Source of the DNA: Hyphomonas pacifica
GTDB taxonomy: Bacteria; Pseudomonadota; Alphaproteobacteria; Caulobacterales; Hyphomonadaceae
Assembly (NCBI RefSeq): GCF_000682675.1
Contig: NZ_AWFA01000012.1
Location: forward strand, 124,001 to 188,000
Length of the DNA: 64,000 bases
Reading direction: 5' to 3'
Part shown: positions 26,644 through 36,394 of the stretch, one piece after another
Numbering within the stretch: position 1 is the stretch's first letter
Layout of the letters: every line of letters starts with the position of its first letter
Made by a program: the position numbers and the translations under genes
Notes under the pieces: model-generated
The model's database searches: none
Seen by the model: only the letters and a program-made list of their open reading frames with translations
Told to the model about the DNA's origin: nothing

Positions 26644-27999
26644 TTATGCAGGATGGCCATAAAGATCATAGGAATCGGCATCCGTAACCTGAGCAGAAAC
26701 GATATCACCCGACTTCAGGTGACTCGCATTGTCCAGATAAATCACGGCGTCAACTTCGGGTGCATCGGCCTTCGTTCGTCCAATCATCTCACCCGGCTCA
26801 TCGCCTGGGCCATCAATGATAACATCTTGAACCGTGCCGACCTGAGCCGCCGCGCGGTCGGCAGAAATCTGCGCCTGTACTTCCATAAAGCGATGCCAGC
26901 GTTCTTCCTTGACCTCTTCGTGGATATGCCCCGGCAGGTCTCGGCTGTCGGCATGGGCGACATTCTCGTATTTGAAACAGCCGGCGCGGTCGATCTTCGC
27001 TTCGCGGATAAAGTCCAGCAGGATGTCGAAATCCTCGTCCGTCTCACCGGGGAAGCCGACAATGAAGGTCGAGCGGATGGCCAGTTCGGGAACATCCCGG
27101 CGCCATTGCTGGATACGCTCCAGCACGCGGTCCTGCTTGGCCGGGCGCTTCATCGCTTTCAGAACAGGGGCGGAGGCATGCTGGAATGGAATATCCAGAT
27201 AGGGCGTGATCAGGCCTTCAGCCATCAGCGGGATGACATCATCGACATGCGGGTAAGGGTAGACATAATGCATCCGCGTCCACACGCCGAGGCTGCCGAG
27301 CCCCTTTGCCAGATCGAGGAAGCGGGTCTGATATTCCGTGCCGCGCCAGGTTTCCGGCTTGTAGCGCACATCCAAGCCATAGGCGGACGTGTCCTGGCTG
27401 ATTACCAGCAATTCCTTCACGCCTGCGCCAACCAGACGTTCGGCTTCTGTCAGAACATGATGGATTGGTCGGGACGCAAGATCGCCGCGCAGTTTCGGGA
27501 TGATGCAGAAGGAGCAGCGATTGTTGCAGCCCTCTGAAATCTTCAGATAGGCATAATGGCGAGGCGTCAGGCGCAGGCCGGCTTCTGGCACCAGATCAAG
27601 GTGAGGATTGTGCGGCGGCGTTAGATGCGTGTGCACCGCGTCCATGACCGCTTCGTACTGGTGCGGCCCTGTAATCGCCAGCACTTTGGGGTGGGCTTTC
27701 TCGATCACATCCGGTTCTGCACCCAGACAGCCCGTCACGATCACCTTGCCATTGGCCTCGATAGCCTCGCCGATTGCGTCCAGGCTTTCATCGCGCGCGC
27801 TGTCGATGAAGCCGCATGTGTTTACCAGAACAAGGTCTGCGCCATCATAGTCGGGCGCGATCTGATAGCCTTCCGCGCGTAGACGCGTGATGATCCGTTC
27901 GGAATCCACTAGCGCCTTGGGGCAACCAAGCGAAACAATCCCCACTTTCGGGGATTTTGCGGGCCGGATCGGGGCGGGGGCAATCGGTGTCGTGTTCAT
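26644..27999 (-). CDS. rimO: Ribosomal protein S12 methylthiotransferase RimO
   Basis: Radical-SAM enzyme of 451 residues that methylthiolates the conserved Asp of ribosomal protein S12. N-terminal UPF0004 domain ([39 protein letters not shown]) holds the three Cys of the auxiliary cluster; the radical-SAM CxxxCxxC is in [19 protein letters not shown]; a TRAM domain closes the protein (about 380-448). [12 protein letters not shown] and GFIDSA separate it from MiaB. The GIN-domain genes lie downstream on the same strand after 149 bases. Confidence 0.97.
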   Translation of the reverse strand: MNTTPIAPAPIRPAKSPKVGIVSLGCPKALVDSERIITRLRAEGYQIAPDYDGADLVLVNTCGFIDSARDESLDAIGEAIEANGKVIVTGCLGAEPDVIEKAHPKVLAITGPHQYEAVMDAVHTHLTPPHNPHLDLVPEAGLRLTPRHYAYLKISEGCNNRCSFCIIPKLRGDLASRPIHHVLTEAERLVGAGVKELLVISQDTSAYGLDVRYKPETWRGTEYQTRFLDLAKGLGSLGVWTRMHYVYPYPHVDDVIPLMAEGLITPYLDIPFQHASAPVLKAMKRPAKQDRVLERIQQWRRDVPELAIRSTFIVGFPGETDEDFDILLDFIREAKIDRAGCFKYENVAHADSRDLPGHIHEEVKEERWHRFMEVQAQISADRAAAQVGTVQDVIIDGPGDEPGEMIGRTKADAPEVDAVIYLDNASHLKSGDIVSAQVTDADSYDLYGHPA

Positions 28000-28200
28000 C
28001 GCGCCCTGCTATAACGAAAGCCCATGTCTGGGAAGAGCATGCCGACAGACCCGGATGAGGGCCTTGCGTCTGGGTAGGAGCTCATCAGGGTTAAGTTTTG
28101 GTTGCAGGCCGAGTCCCAAATTGGTCCAAAAACTTGGAGGCGTGGAAACATCAAACTGTTAGCCATAAGATCGCATGAACACGCGATGATAGAGGCGACT

Positions 28201-28452
28201 ATGGAAGGATGGATGATTAATCTGGCTGGCTGGGGCTTCGCGCTGCTAGGCGTTTACCTGATCTGGTATACGCTGAAGCAATGGCGCCGCGCCGCGAAAG
28301 CCTGCTATCCAATGCCGTTCCGCCGCCGCAAAAGCTATATGGCCGGTCTGGCGTTTAGCGCTCTGTTCCTGGTCTCACCCGCCCTCGTTCAGGCTGACAG
28401 CCCGATGGACGCATATCAAATGGTTGCGAATAATGCGGCAGAGCAGGGCTGA
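28201..28452 (+). CDS. Small membrane protein, unknown function
   Basis: I do not recognise this gene. Protein of 83 residues with two hydrophobic stretches (about 7-21, AGWGFALLGVYLIWY, and about 45-60, GLAFSALFLVSPALV) joined by a strongly basic loop (KQWRRAAKACYPMPFRRRKSY). The ATG at 28201 follows GAGG by seven bases; an earlier in-frame ATG at 28186 is possible. It ends three bases from the convergent grxD gene. The loop charge predicts a hairpin with the loop in the cytoplasm. Confidence 0.5.
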   Translation: MEGWMINLAGWGFALLGVYLIWYTLKQWRRAAKACYPMPFRRRKSYMAGLAFSALFLVSPALVQADSPMDAYQMVANNAAEQG

Positions 28453-28455
28453 GGC

Positions 28456-28794
28456 TCATGCCTCTTCCAGCTCGATGCCTTTTTTCTTCAGGAAGTCACG
28501 CAGCTCGCCGCTTTCGAACATCTCTTTTACGATGTCACAGCCGCCAACGAACTCGCCTTTGACGTAAAGCTGCGGGATGGTTGGCCATTCGGAATATGCC
28601 TTGATGCCTTCACGTACGGCCTGGTCTTCCAGAACGTTGGTGGAGACATATTCCACGCCCAGATAATCCAGCACCTGAACCACGACGGATGAGAAACCGC
28701 ACTGCGGGAAGGTCGGCGTGCCTTTCATGAAAAGGACAACGTCATTGCTCTTCACGGCCTTGTCGATGGCGTCGAGTGTGGCTTGGTCAGTCAT
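28456..28794 (-). CDS. grxD: Monothiol glutaredoxin, Grx4 type
   Basis: Glutaredoxin of 112 residues with the monothiol active site CGFS ([18 protein letters not shown]). Such proteins hold a [2Fe-2S] cluster with glutathione, usually together with a BolA protein, and pass it on in iron-sulfur metabolism. [30 protein letters not shown] complete the family pattern. In many alphaproteobacteria bolA is directly upstream; here a bolA gene is present on the same strand at 30816-31052 but a peptidase gene lies between them. Confidence 0.97.
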   Translation of the reverse strand: MTDQATLDAIDKAVKSNDVVLFMKGTPTFPQCGFSSVVVQVLDYLGVEYVSTNVLEDQAVREGIKAYSEWPTIPQLYVKGEFVGGCDIVKEMFESGELRDFLKKKGIELEEA

Positions 28795-28873
28795 TCAGAT
28801 ATCTCCGCTGTCTGCACAGCATGTGTGGTGGATACCCGGCAGCGTCAAGAAGCGAAGCTGCCGGGTAGTGAGA

Positions 28874-30745
28874 TTACCAGCCGCAGCTCTCGTCGGCGTT
28901 CTGGTCTTTCAGGTACAGCATCAGCGGATCAAAGTATTCGATGATCGCGCTGCCATCCATTTCACGGGTGCCGGTGAATTTCTCCAGCGTGTCCGGCCAT
29001 GGCTGTGAAGCGCCTGCTTCCAACATGGCGTTGAAGCGCTCGCCGACTTCCTTGTTGTCATAGATGGAGCAGCGATGCAGCGGGCCTTCCCATCCGGCCT
29101 GCTCACAGGCCGCCTTATGGAACTGGAACTGCAGGATGTAGCTGAGGAAATACCGTAGATAGGGCGTGTTGCCCGGAATGTGGTATTTGGCGCCGGGATC
29201 GAAGGCATCCGCCGGGCGCGGGGCCGGCGGCACAAGGCCCTGATTCTTCAGGCGCAGGTCCCACCAGGCCTGATTATAGTCTTCCGGCGCGGTCTTGCCG
29301 GCCAGCACATCCCATCGCCAGCCATCAACGGTCAGCGCGAAGGGCAGGAAGGCGATCTTGTCGAGCGCAGTATTCAGCAGCAGCGCCGTATCGGCCTCCT
29401 CCGGCGGAATTTGGTCTTCCGTGATCACGCCGATCTTCTGAAGATAAATGGGCGTGATGGACAGTCCGACAAAGTCCCCAATCGCTTCGTGGAAGCCATC
29501 ATGCGCGCCGTTTTTGTAGAGATAGTCCTGATCCTTGTAGGCGCGCTGATAGAAATTGTGCCCCAATTCGTGGTGCACGGTGTAGAAGTCTTCCGCGTTC
29601 ACCTCGGTGCACATCTTGATGCGGACATCTTCCTCATCATCAAGATCCCAGGCGGAGGCGTGGCAGACCACTTCCCGGTCTGCCGGGCGCACGATCATGG
29701 AGCGTTCCCAGAAGGTCTTCGGCAGTGGATCAAAGCCCAGTGAGGTGAAGAAAGCTTCCCCCGTCTCGACCATCTTGATCGGCGTATAGCCTTTTTCCCG
29801 CAGTTGCTCCGTCAGGTCATAGCTTGGCGCAACCACATCGGCCAGCCTCACGATATCATAAATGCTGGACCATTGCTGGGCCCACATATTGCCCAGCAGG
29901 TCAGCGCGGATCGGGCCGGTACGCGGCTGCACATCGTCGCCATACTTCTCGTTTAGCTTGGCGCGCGTATAGCAGTGCAGCTCCTTGTAGAGCGGCTCGA
30001 CCTGCGTCCATAGCCGCTCGACTTCGGCTTCCATCTCTTCCGGCGGCATGTCGTAGCCTGACAGCCACATCTGGTCGAGGCTCGGGAATCCCAGCTCCTC
30101 AGCACCTTCATTGGCGATCTCGACCATGCGGGCATAGTCATCCTTCATCGGCACGGAGACGGTACGCCAGCCTTCCCAGACAGCTTTCAGCTCTTCCGGA
30201 TCGCGGCTGGTTTCGATGATCGTGGAGAGTTGATCCAGATTGAGCGCTTCGCCCTTATAGGTGAACTTGCCGGTGCCATAGGTGGCGTCCAGATTGGTCG
30301 TGATCTTGGACAGCTCTTCCGCCGCGCCGGGTGTAGAGGGGGCCGGAATGGTGATGCTGGAGCGCAGGATATTCATCTTGCGGGCCAGGTCAGCCGGCAG
30401 GACGTCCACATCAAACGTCTTGGAGTCGTTGGCCAGCGACACGGCTAGCTTGGTTGAGACAGCGCCAGCCTCGGCAGCTGCAGCATTGGTCTCGTCTGTG
30501 ATATTGGTTGCTTGGTTCCAGTAGGCCTGTGCGGCAATCTTGCTCTGCGCGGCCAGTTTGGCTTCTGCCATCTCCAGGAATGCGCGAGCCTCGGCAATCT
30601 CTGCGGAATGATCCGGCTCGGCTGATGTCTCGGCAGCGGTTTCAGTCAGGTCTGCTTGGGGGGCTTCAGCTTTTTCAGGTGATGAGCAGGAGGCCAGCAC
30701 AAGCCCCAGCGCGATCACGCTGCTTGTCAGGGTCAAACGTTTCAT
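28874..30745 (-). CDS. M2-family (ACE-like) peptidyl-dipeptidase, lipoprotein
   Basis: Zinc metallopeptidase of 623 residues related to angiotensin-converting enzyme, which removes dipeptides from peptide C-termini. The zinc site HELGH with the following Glu (HEAIGDF, 24 residues on) is clear: VHHELGHNFYQRAY...GFHEAIGDFVGL. PRPADAFDPGAKYHIPGNTPYLRYF is also typical. The N-terminus is a lipoprotein signal with lipobox LASC, so it should be anchored in the periplasm, probably to feed on or recycle peptides. It is inserted between bolA and grxD on the same strand. Confidence 0.94.
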   Translation of the reverse strand: MKRLTLTSSVIALGLVLASCSSPEKAEAPQADLTETAAETSAEPDHSAEIAEARAFLEMAEAKLAAQSKIAAQAYWNQATNITDETNAAAAEAGAVSTKLAVSLANDSKTFDVDVLPADLARKMNILRSSITIPAPSTPGAAEELSKITTNLDATYGTGKFTYKGEALNLDQLSTIIETSRDPEELKAVWEGWRTVSVPMKDDYARMVEIANEGAEELGFPSLDQMWLSGYDMPPEEMEAEVERLWTQVEPLYKELHCYTRAKLNEKYGDDVQPRTGPIRADLLGNMWAQQWSSIYDIVRLADVVAPSYDLTEQLREKGYTPIKMVETGEAFFTSLGFDPLPKTFWERSMIVRPADREVVCHASAWDLDDEEDVRIKMCTEVNAEDFYTVHHELGHNFYQRAYKDQDYLYKNGAHDGFHEAIGDFVGLSITPIYLQKIGVITEDQIPPEEADTALLLNTALDKIAFLPFALTVDGWRWDVLAGKTAPEDYNQAWWDLRLKNQGLVPPAPRPADAFDPGAKYHIPGNTPYLRYFLSYILQFQFHKAACEQAGWEGPLHRCSIYDNKEVGERFNAMLEAGASQPWPDTLEKFTGTREMDGSAIIEYFDPLMLYLKDQNADESCGW

Positions 30746-30815
30746 AAGGTTGTTTCCTCATCCTTCGATGCGGGGCAAACAACCGCGAACCGTTCGTTGC
30801 GTCAATGCAGCTTGT

Positions 30816-31052
30816 TCAAGAAGATGGGGCCTTTGTCTTTAATGCCAGCGCATGAAGTTCCCCGCCCATTGTGCCTTTGAGGGCAGAATATACCAACTGA
30901 TGCTGTTTCACGCGCGGTAATCCGGCAAATTGCGGGCTGACGATTTCCGCTTGCCAGTGATTATCATCTCCGGCGAGATCAGTCAGCGTGATGTCTGCTT
31001 CCGGAAACGCATCCGTCAGATATCCAAGCAGCGTTTCGCGGGACATGGCCAT
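30816..31052 (-). CDS. BolA-family protein
   Basis: Protein of 78 residues with the BolA fold; the C-terminal part FAGLPRVKQHQLVYSALKGTMGGELHALALKTKAP holds the invariant His of RxxQHxxV that helps ligand a [2Fe-2S] cluster shared with a monothiol glutaredoxin. The partner grxD is about 2 kb downstream on the same strand. N-terminal region MSRETLLGYLTDAFPEADITLTDLAGDDNHWQAEIVS is normal. An in-frame second ATG two codons in is an alternative start. Confidence 0.94.
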   Translation of the reverse strand: MAMSRETLLGYLTDAFPEADITLTDLAGDDNHWQAEIVSPQFAGLPRVKQHQLVYSALKGTMGGELHALALKTKAPSS

Positions 31053-31192
31053 GGCAGTCTTCCTTTATTCTTGTTCCCCGCACAGGTGGCTTTTCAGACG
31101 TGCGGCGTCAAGCACCCGCACCGGGGGCGTTGTGAGGCTAGTGTCATGGGAATAGGGTGCGCACGTCTTCCACAGCACTCAGGATCTGACCC

Positions 31193-32185
31193 ATGAAGAT
31201 CGGCCGCGCGTTCATTATTTCCGAAATCCTGCTTGTCGTGACGATAATCGGGGCAGTCGTATTCTTCTCCATGCGCGACAAGCCGGACGATTCTACGACG
31301 CTTACTCATTATCAGACCCAGTATATTGACGGCCCAGCCATGCTGAATTTGACGGAGACGCTTTCCTCAGATGCCCTTCAGGGTCGCCGTACCGGCACCG
31401 AAGGTGCAGATGCGGCGATGAACTTCATCCTGAAGCGCTACGAAAATATCGGACTGGAACCAGTTGGCGACAGCTACAAACATCCATTCCCGATCACGGC
31501 GCCAGAAGACGCACCTGCGGATACGACGCCGGAAGAAGGCGTGAACGTGCTTGGCTGGATGCCTGGCAAGACGCCTGGCAAAGGCCCGATGCTGATCATC
31601 ACCGCACACTATGACCATTTGGGCATTATAGATGGAGAGATCTATAATGGCGCAGATGATAATGCGTCCGGCGTCGCTGCTATGATTGCAATTGCGGAAT
31701 ACTTCAAACGCAACCGCCCCACGCATGATATCGCCTTTGCTGCGCTGGATCGTGAGGAGATGGGCCTGCAAGGGGCCAAGGCGCTGGTCAGGTCAGATCT
31801 GATTGACCTCAAGCGCGTGGCTCTGAACATCAATCTGGATATGGTCAGCCGTTCAGAGGCAGGTGAGCTATATGTGGCAGGCACATATCATACGCCAGCT
31901 CTGCTGCCGCTAGTCAAGGAGATTGCAGCTGAAGCGCCGGTCTCGCTCATGGTTGGACATGACCAGCCAGACCTCGGGCCAGATGACTGGACGCTCGCGT
32001 CCGATCATGGGCCGTTTCACAAGGCGGGAATTCCATTCCTGTATTTCGGTGTCGAGGATCATCCAGGCTATCACCAGCCTTCAGATGATTATGTGAACAT
32101 CACCCATGACTTTTTTCTCAGGGCAGGGGACACAATCACTCTGGCTGTTGAAAAGGCAGATGTGTGGGTTGGTAGCAACTACTAA
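31193..32185 (+). CDS. M28-family zinc aminopeptidase, membrane-anchored
   Basis: Peptidase of 330 residues with one N-terminal membrane segment (about 7-25, FIISEILLVVTIIGAVVFF) and a periplasmic M28 domain. The two-zinc site is visible: His-x-Asp in TAHYDHLG, bridging Asp in NGADDNASGVAA, Glu-Glu in LDREEMGLQG, Asp in NINLDMVSR and the late His in YHQPSDDYVN. M28 enzymes release N-terminal amino acids from peptides. Together with the M2 dipeptidase nearby it could complete breakdown of peptides in the periplasm. Confidence 0.93.
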   Translation: MKIGRAFIISEILLVVTIIGAVVFFSMRDKPDDSTTLTHYQTQYIDGPAMLNLTETLSSDALQGRRTGTEGADAAMNFILKRYENIGLEPVGDSYKHPFPITAPEDAPADTTPEEGVNVLGWMPGKTPGKGPMLIITAHYDHLGIIDGEIYNGADDNASGVAAMIAIAEYFKRNRPTHDIAFAALDREEMGLQGAKALVRSDLIDLKRVALNINLDMVSRSEAGELYVAGTYHTPALLPLVKEIAAEAPVSLMVGHDQPDLGPDDWTLASDHGPFHKAGIPFLYFGVEDHPGYHQPSDDYVNITHDFFLRAGDTITLAVEKADVWVGSNY

Positions 32186-32533
32186 GTAAGATGCAATTGC
32201 CGTTTACGGATAATATCGGTCAGTCGTTTACTGCTTAAGGCGGACGCCAAAATATTATCCCTGATCTGAACAACCCTGCCTTACGCCTTGCTTTTGCATT
32301 GGTTCCGCCTGTACTGCGCATGCCCCTGCACAGGCTTAACCCCTGAGAGCGTCGGAATCGAAAAAGTTCCATTAAAACAACGTCACGTAGGGTTAATCCG
32401 CGTTAAGAATATGTGGCTTTGCAGCAACTGCTGCAGCTTGCGGAATTGTCATCGGAACGAACACAGTTCGGACACGGTTTCCTTGTGGTCTCGTCAATCT
32501 GGCGGGAGCTGATTTTTTTAAAAAGGAGACCAC
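32186..32533 (+). other. Long leader/promoter region of the outer-membrane protein gene
   Basis: 348 bases without a convincing gene. Contents: a short dyad CGAAC-ACA-GTTCG at 32458-32470, a GCAGCA/TGCTGC repeat near 32421-32434, and the inverted repeat that covers the ribosome-binding site (32484-32534). A reading frame of 74 codons here (32288-32512) has no family likeness and I do not call it. Confidence 0.6.
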
Positions 32534-32534
32534 A
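32484..32534 (+). promoter_or_regulatory. Hairpin covering the ribosome-binding site of the outer-membrane protein gene
   Basis: TGTGGTCTC (32484-32492) is the exact reverse complement of GAGACCACA (32526-32534). The right arm holds the GGAG ribosome-binding site (32525-32528) partly and the A of the start codon. If formed in the mRNA, this 9-bp stem would block translation, so it may be a temperature- or RNA-controlled switch. The loop is 33 bases, with a run of seven T. Confidence 0.5.
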
Positions 32535-33151
32535 TGTTTAAGTATATTCTGATTGCCTCAGCAGCTACGGGTCTGGCAGCAACGGCGAATGCACAGTCTT
32601 ATGACAATGACACAGGCCTCTATTTGGACGGCGGGTATCAGTATCTGGACATTAAGCCGGATGGTGCTGAGAGCGGTGTTGATACCAATGGCATTGCGGC
32701 GCGTCTTGGCTACAAGTTCAACAATGTTTTCAGCCTCGAAGGTGAATTGGCCAGCGGCATTGATGATGGTGAGTTCGACTACAATGTCGACGAAGACGAA
32801 TTCAATCTTGATGACAATGATGATGGCGACTTTGAAGACGTCATCGGTGCGTCAGGCGATATCGGCCTGAACTATCTGGTCGGTCTCTATGGCCGCGCAG
32901 ATTTGCCGGTTACGGAGCGTATGAATCTCTTCGCTCGTGCAGGTTATGCCTATATCGACGTTGATGCCTCTGTGAACACGCCCGGTGGCACCGCCATCAA
33001 TATCGAAGACTCTGCTGATGGCCCAGCCATCGGTGCGGGTCTGACCTATGACCTCAGCGAGAACTGGGAACTGCGGGGTGACTACACCTACTATTCCTTC
33101 GACAGCACCGACACGAATGGTGTGATGCTGGGTCTCGGCTACAAATTCTAA
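32534..33151 (+). CDS. Outer-membrane beta-barrel protein (OmpA/Omp25-like porin family)
   Basis: Protein of 205 residues: Sec signal peptide (ending ATANA), then an eight-strand beta-barrel pattern with alternating hydrophobic residues, closing in the outer-membrane C-terminal signature ...NGVMLGLGYKF with final Phe. Segments such as LYLDGGYQYLDIKP, IAARLGYKFNNVFSLEGELA and WELRGDYTYYSFDS are barrel strands; an acidic Asp/Glu-rich loop (about 78-100) would face outside. Role probably structural or small-molecule passage. AAGGAG lies before the ATG but inside a possible hairpin. A terminator follows. Confidence 0.88.
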   Translation: MFKYILIASAATGLAATANAQSYDNDTGLYLDGGYQYLDIKPDGAESGVDTNGIAARLGYKFNNVFSLEGELASGIDDGEFDYNVDEDEFNLDDNDDGDFEDVIGASGDIGLNYLVGLYGRADLPVTERMNLFARAGYAYIDVDASVNTPGGTAINIEDSADGPAIGAGLTYDLSENWELRGDYTYYSFDSTDTNGVMLGLGYKF

Positions 33152-33178
33152 TCGAACGTAATTGTAGTTGAATGGATT

Positions 33179-33209
33179 GCCCCTCTCGCAGAATGCGGGA
33201 GGGGCTTTT
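33179..33209 (+). terminator. Terminator of the outer-membrane protein gene
   Basis: Stem GCCCCTC-TCGCA (33179-33190) / TGCGG-GAGGGGC (33194-33205), 12 pairs with one G-T wobble, loop GAA, then TTTT. Confidence 0.85.
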
Positions 33210-33214
33210 CACAT

Positions 33215-35482
33215 TCAGTCTACGGAATCCATATAAGTCGGCAGCCAGCCTTCATGTGCCTCGCGGAGCGTCGCCAGGGAGATCGACTGGGCCTCTGAGC
33301 CCACCAAGGTGAACTCAATCGCATCGCCCTTGAACTTGCCGACTTGCGTATAGGGCAGACCAAGGTCTTTCAGTTTCTGGTGCGTGGCCTCTTCGTCGGC
33401 GGCATCCACAGCGATGACAAACCGGTTCTGATCTTCCCCAAACAAATAGCCGAGCTGTCCGGCTTTGGGTCCATAGATCTCGACGCCGACACCGCTGGCC
33501 AGCGCCATCTCGGCCAGCGTGCAGGCAACGCCGCCATCGCTGACATCATGCACAGCGCGCACAGCGCCATCTTTGATCAGTTTGCGGACTTCTGTACTAA
33601 TACGCACCGTCTCTTTCAGGTCCACTGCCGGGGAGGTGCCAAGGTCATCCCCCTTCAGGCCCAGAATTGTGCGGGCATAGAGGGACGCGCCAAGCTCGCT
33701 GCCCGCCGCGCCAATCAAGAAGGCTACATCGCCCGCTTGCGCACCTTTCAACGTGATAATCTGCGACACATCCTCTATCAGGCCCACGCCGCCGACAACC
33801 GGCGTTGGCGGGATCGCCTTCCCGTCGGTCTCGTTGTAGAGGGACACGTTGCCAGAGACGACCGGGAAGTCGAGCTCGCGGCAGGCCTCGGCCATGCCTT
33901 CGATGGCCTTCACGATATAGCCCATCGTGTTCGGCTTTTCCGGATTGCCAAAATTGAGATTATCGGTGATCGCAATCGGCGTTGCGCCCACGGCAGACAG
34001 GTTGCGATAGGCTTCCGCCACAACGGCCTTTCCGCCTTCAAACGGGTCCGCTGCCACATAATGCGGGTTGCAGTCGGAACAAATCGCCAGCGCCTTGTTC
34101 GTGTCGTGGATGCGGACAATCGCTGCATCCCCCTGCGACTGGGAGCTGTCGACCGTGTCGCCCATCACATGCCGATCATATTGTTCCCAGATCCAGCGCT
34201 TGGAGGCCATGTCCGGACAGGACATTAGCTTCAGCAGCACATCGCAATAATTGTCAGGCTCGGAATATTTTGAAATGTCCAGGGCGGCCCGCTTCGGGGG
34301 CTCGTTCCAGGGGCGGTCATAATTCGGCGCATCATCGGCCAGCGGGGCAACCGGAATATCGCAAACCACTTCGCCGAACTGCTTCAGGACCAGATGGCCA
34401 TTGTCTGTCGTTTCGCCGATCACTTCGGCATCGAGGTCGTATTTGTCGAAGATGGCTTTCGCGACATCAATCTTGTCGGGATAGAGCACCATCAGCATGC
34501 GCTCCTGGCTCTCCGACAGCATGATCTCGTAGGCGGTCATGCCTTCCTCGCGCTGAGGCACCTTGTCTAGGTCCATGACCACGCCGATGCCTTCGCCATT
34601 CTCGCCGCCGCTGGCCGCCATTTCGACAGAGGAAGACGTCAGGCCCGCAGCGCCCATGTCCTGGATCGCCTGAATGGCGTCGGTCGCCATCAGTTCGAGG
34701 CAGGCCTCGATCAGCAGCTTCTCGGTAAACGGGTCGCCCACCTGAACCGTTGGGCGTTTCTCTTCGTCACCTTCAGAGAATTCAGCAGACGCCATGGTCG
34801 CGCCATGGATTCCGTCACGACCGGTTTTGGAACCAACATAGAAGATCGGGTTTCCGGGCGTTGCGCCGCGCGCATAGAAGATCTTGTCCTGATCTGCGAG
34901 GCCAACCGCCATAGCATTCACCAGGATATTGCCATTATAACCTTCGTCAAACTGCGTCTCGCCGGCGACCGTCGGCACGCCAACGCAATTGCCATAGCCG
35001 CCAATGCCTGCCACGACACCGGCGACGAGGCTGCGTGTCTTCGGGTGGTCAGGGGAGCCAAAGCGTAGCGCATTGACCAGCGCAATCGGGCGGGCGCCCA
35101 TGGTGAAGACATCGCGCAGAATGCCGCCTACGCCTGTAGCTGCGCCCTGATAGGGCTCGATATAGGACGGGTGGTTGTGGCTCTCCATTTTGAAGATGGC
35201 CGCCTGGCCATCGCCAATGTCGATCACACCGGCATTTTCGCCCGGCCCCTGAATGACGCGGTCATTCTTGGTCGGGAATTTCGACAGGTGCCGACGGGAT
35301 GATTTGTAGGAGCAGTGCTCGGACCACATCACCGAATAGATACCAAGTTCCACAAGGTTTGGCTTGCGCTCCAGGCGCGTCACAAGACGCTCCCATTCGT
35401 CGGCCTTGATGCCATGTTCCAGGCCGGCAGCTTCATCCTGCTCGGCGGTGAGGTGGGCGAGGATCGCAGATGTGTCAGTCAT
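33215..35482 (-). CDS. purL: Phosphoribosylformylglycinamidine synthase subunit II
   Basis: ATP-dependent conversion of FGAR to FGAM in purine synthesis, acting with PurQ (which supplies ammonia) and PurS. 755 residues from the ATG at 35482, normal for the small PurL; a GTG at 35509 would add nine residues. Features: [78 protein letters not shown] and the second repeat with [11 protein letters not shown] and [16 protein letters not shown]. purQ is on the same strand 5.4 kb upstream and bolA 2.2 kb downstream, although these genes usually touch. purS is not in the window. Confidence 0.97.
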   Translation of the reverse strand: MTDTSAILAHLTAEQDEAAGLEHGIKADEWERLVTRLERKPNLVELGIYSVMWSEHCSYKSSRRHLSKFPTKNDRVIQGPGENAGVIDIGDGQAAIFKMESHNHPSYIEPYQGAATGVGGILRDVFTMGARPIALVNALRFGSPDHPKTRSLVAGVVAGIGGYGNCVGVPTVAGETQFDEGYNGNILVNAMAVGLADQDKIFYARGATPGNPIFYVGSKTGRDGIHGATMASAEFSEGDEEKRPTVQVGDPFTEKLLIEACLELMATDAIQAIQDMGAAGLTSSSVEMAASGGENGEGIGVVMDLDKVPQREEGMTAYEIMLSESQERMLMVLYPDKIDVAKAIFDKYDLDAEVIGETTDNGHLVLKQFGEVVCDIPVAPLADDAPNYDRPWNEPPKRAALDISKYSEPDNYCDVLLKLMSCPDMASKRWIWEQYDRHVMGDTVDSSQSQGDAAIVRIHDTNKALAICSDCNPHYVAADPFEGGKAVVAEAYRNLSAVGATPIAITDNLNFGNPEKPNTMGYIVKAIEGMAEACRELDFPVVSGNVSLYNETDGKAIPPTPVVGGVGLIEDVSQIITLKGAQAGDVAFLIGAAGSELGASLYARTILGLKGDDLGTSPAVDLKETVRISTEVRKLIKDGAVRAVHDVSDGGVACTLAEMALASGVGVEIYGPKAGQLGYLFGEDQNRFVIAVDAADEEATHQKLKDLGLPYTQVGKFKGDAIEFTLVGSEAQSISLATLREAHEGWLPTYMDSVD

Positions 35483-35642
35483 GCCCGGCGCTTTAGCGGC
35501 AATTGCCACGAGTCGCCAGACTCTATTGCCGTTCAGACGCCGTTAGAGGCCGCTTTTCGCAAAATGAACGCATTTTAACGAAGCCTTCCGGAGGGGTGGG
35601 CGTTGAAACAGCTGAACAGGCAGCTTTGGAAAGGAGCCGACC

Positions 35643-36275
35643 GTGAAGCAACATCTACTCATTCTGGCAGCACCCCTGCTTGCTGTAGCCTGCGGACAGA
35701 ACGTCACCAAGGCAGATGGCGAGGCCATGCCCGCGCCTACGCCCATCAACTCCGCCGACAAGGACACGAAGAAGGCCGACAAGGCTCCTGAAATCCAGGT
35801 GACTGAAGTCAAAGGCGCATGGGAGAAGACCGATACCCCCCGTGGCCAGCAAGTGGCCTACTTGTCGGAAGATGGTGAGGTCAGCCTGTCGATTACGTGT
35901 CAGGAGCCTGACGCTTTTGCAGGCGAAGACGGCCAGAACGTACTGGTTCTGCGCCGCACATTCGCGGGCAAGGATGCCCCGTCCCAGGTCGGCGTGTTCA
36001 CCTCGGCCAGCAATGCGGCCATCGTCGCTCAGGTAGATGAAGAGAGCCAGGAAATCGTCGGCATGTTCGATACGCGTTCAACGGCGGCTAATGCCCTGGC
36101 CAATGGAGATGGTGATCTTCGCTTTGTTGCTGGTCAGAGCGCTTATGTCATGCCGACTGACCCGATGGTTGAAGAGCTGATCGAAACCTGCCGCCCGCCG
36201 ATCGAGAGCAATTTGGAGGGCGCCAACACGGAAAATGAAGAAGAGGCTGAGGCTCCATCCGATTCCGGAACCTGA
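35643..36275 (+). CDS. Predicted lipoprotein, unknown function
   Basis: I do not recognise a family. Protein of 210 residues with a lipoprotein-type signal (LLAVACGQ), a Pro/Lys-rich linker (about 25-50), a compact middle region with one Cys (LSITCQE) and another near the end (ETCRPP), then an acidic tail. The start is GTG at 35643 with AAGGAG six bases upstream. It is divergent from purL (about 160 bases) and convergent with the TonB receptor; a strong hairpin lies between them. Confidence 0.7.
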   Translation: MKQHLLILAAPLLAVACGQNVTKADGEAMPAPTPINSADKDTKKADKAPEIQVTEVKGAWEKTDTPRGQQVAYLSEDGEVSLSITCQEPDAFAGEDGQNVLVLRRTFAGKDAPSQVGVFTSASNAAIVAQVDEESQEIVGMFDTRSTAANALANGDGDLRFVAGQSAYVMPTDPMVEELIETCRPPIESNLEGANTENEEEAEAPSDSGT

Positions 36276-36308
36276 TCCCCCCAACACGTTCAATCCCCGT
36301 GAACGAAA

Positions 36309-36346
36309 CTGGCCCGCCTCGGTATGAGACGGGCCAGCTTTGTTTC
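36309..36346. terminator. Terminator between the lipoprotein and TonB receptor genes
   Basis: Stem CTGGCCCG-c-CTC (36309-36320) / GAG-a-CGGGCCAG (36326-36337), followed on the plus strand by CTTTGTTT. The T-run is weaker on the minus strand, so it serves mainly the lipoprotein gene. Confidence 0.78.
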
Positions 36347-36394
36347 AGTTTGTCATTTCATCAGGCCGGAAGGCGATGATGAAAGGTCACCTGC

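Noticed and set aside
32393-32406. CtrA-like site TTAA-N6-TTAA
   Set aside because: The CtrA full site needs a 7-base spacer and usually TTAACCAT; spacing and flanks do not fit.
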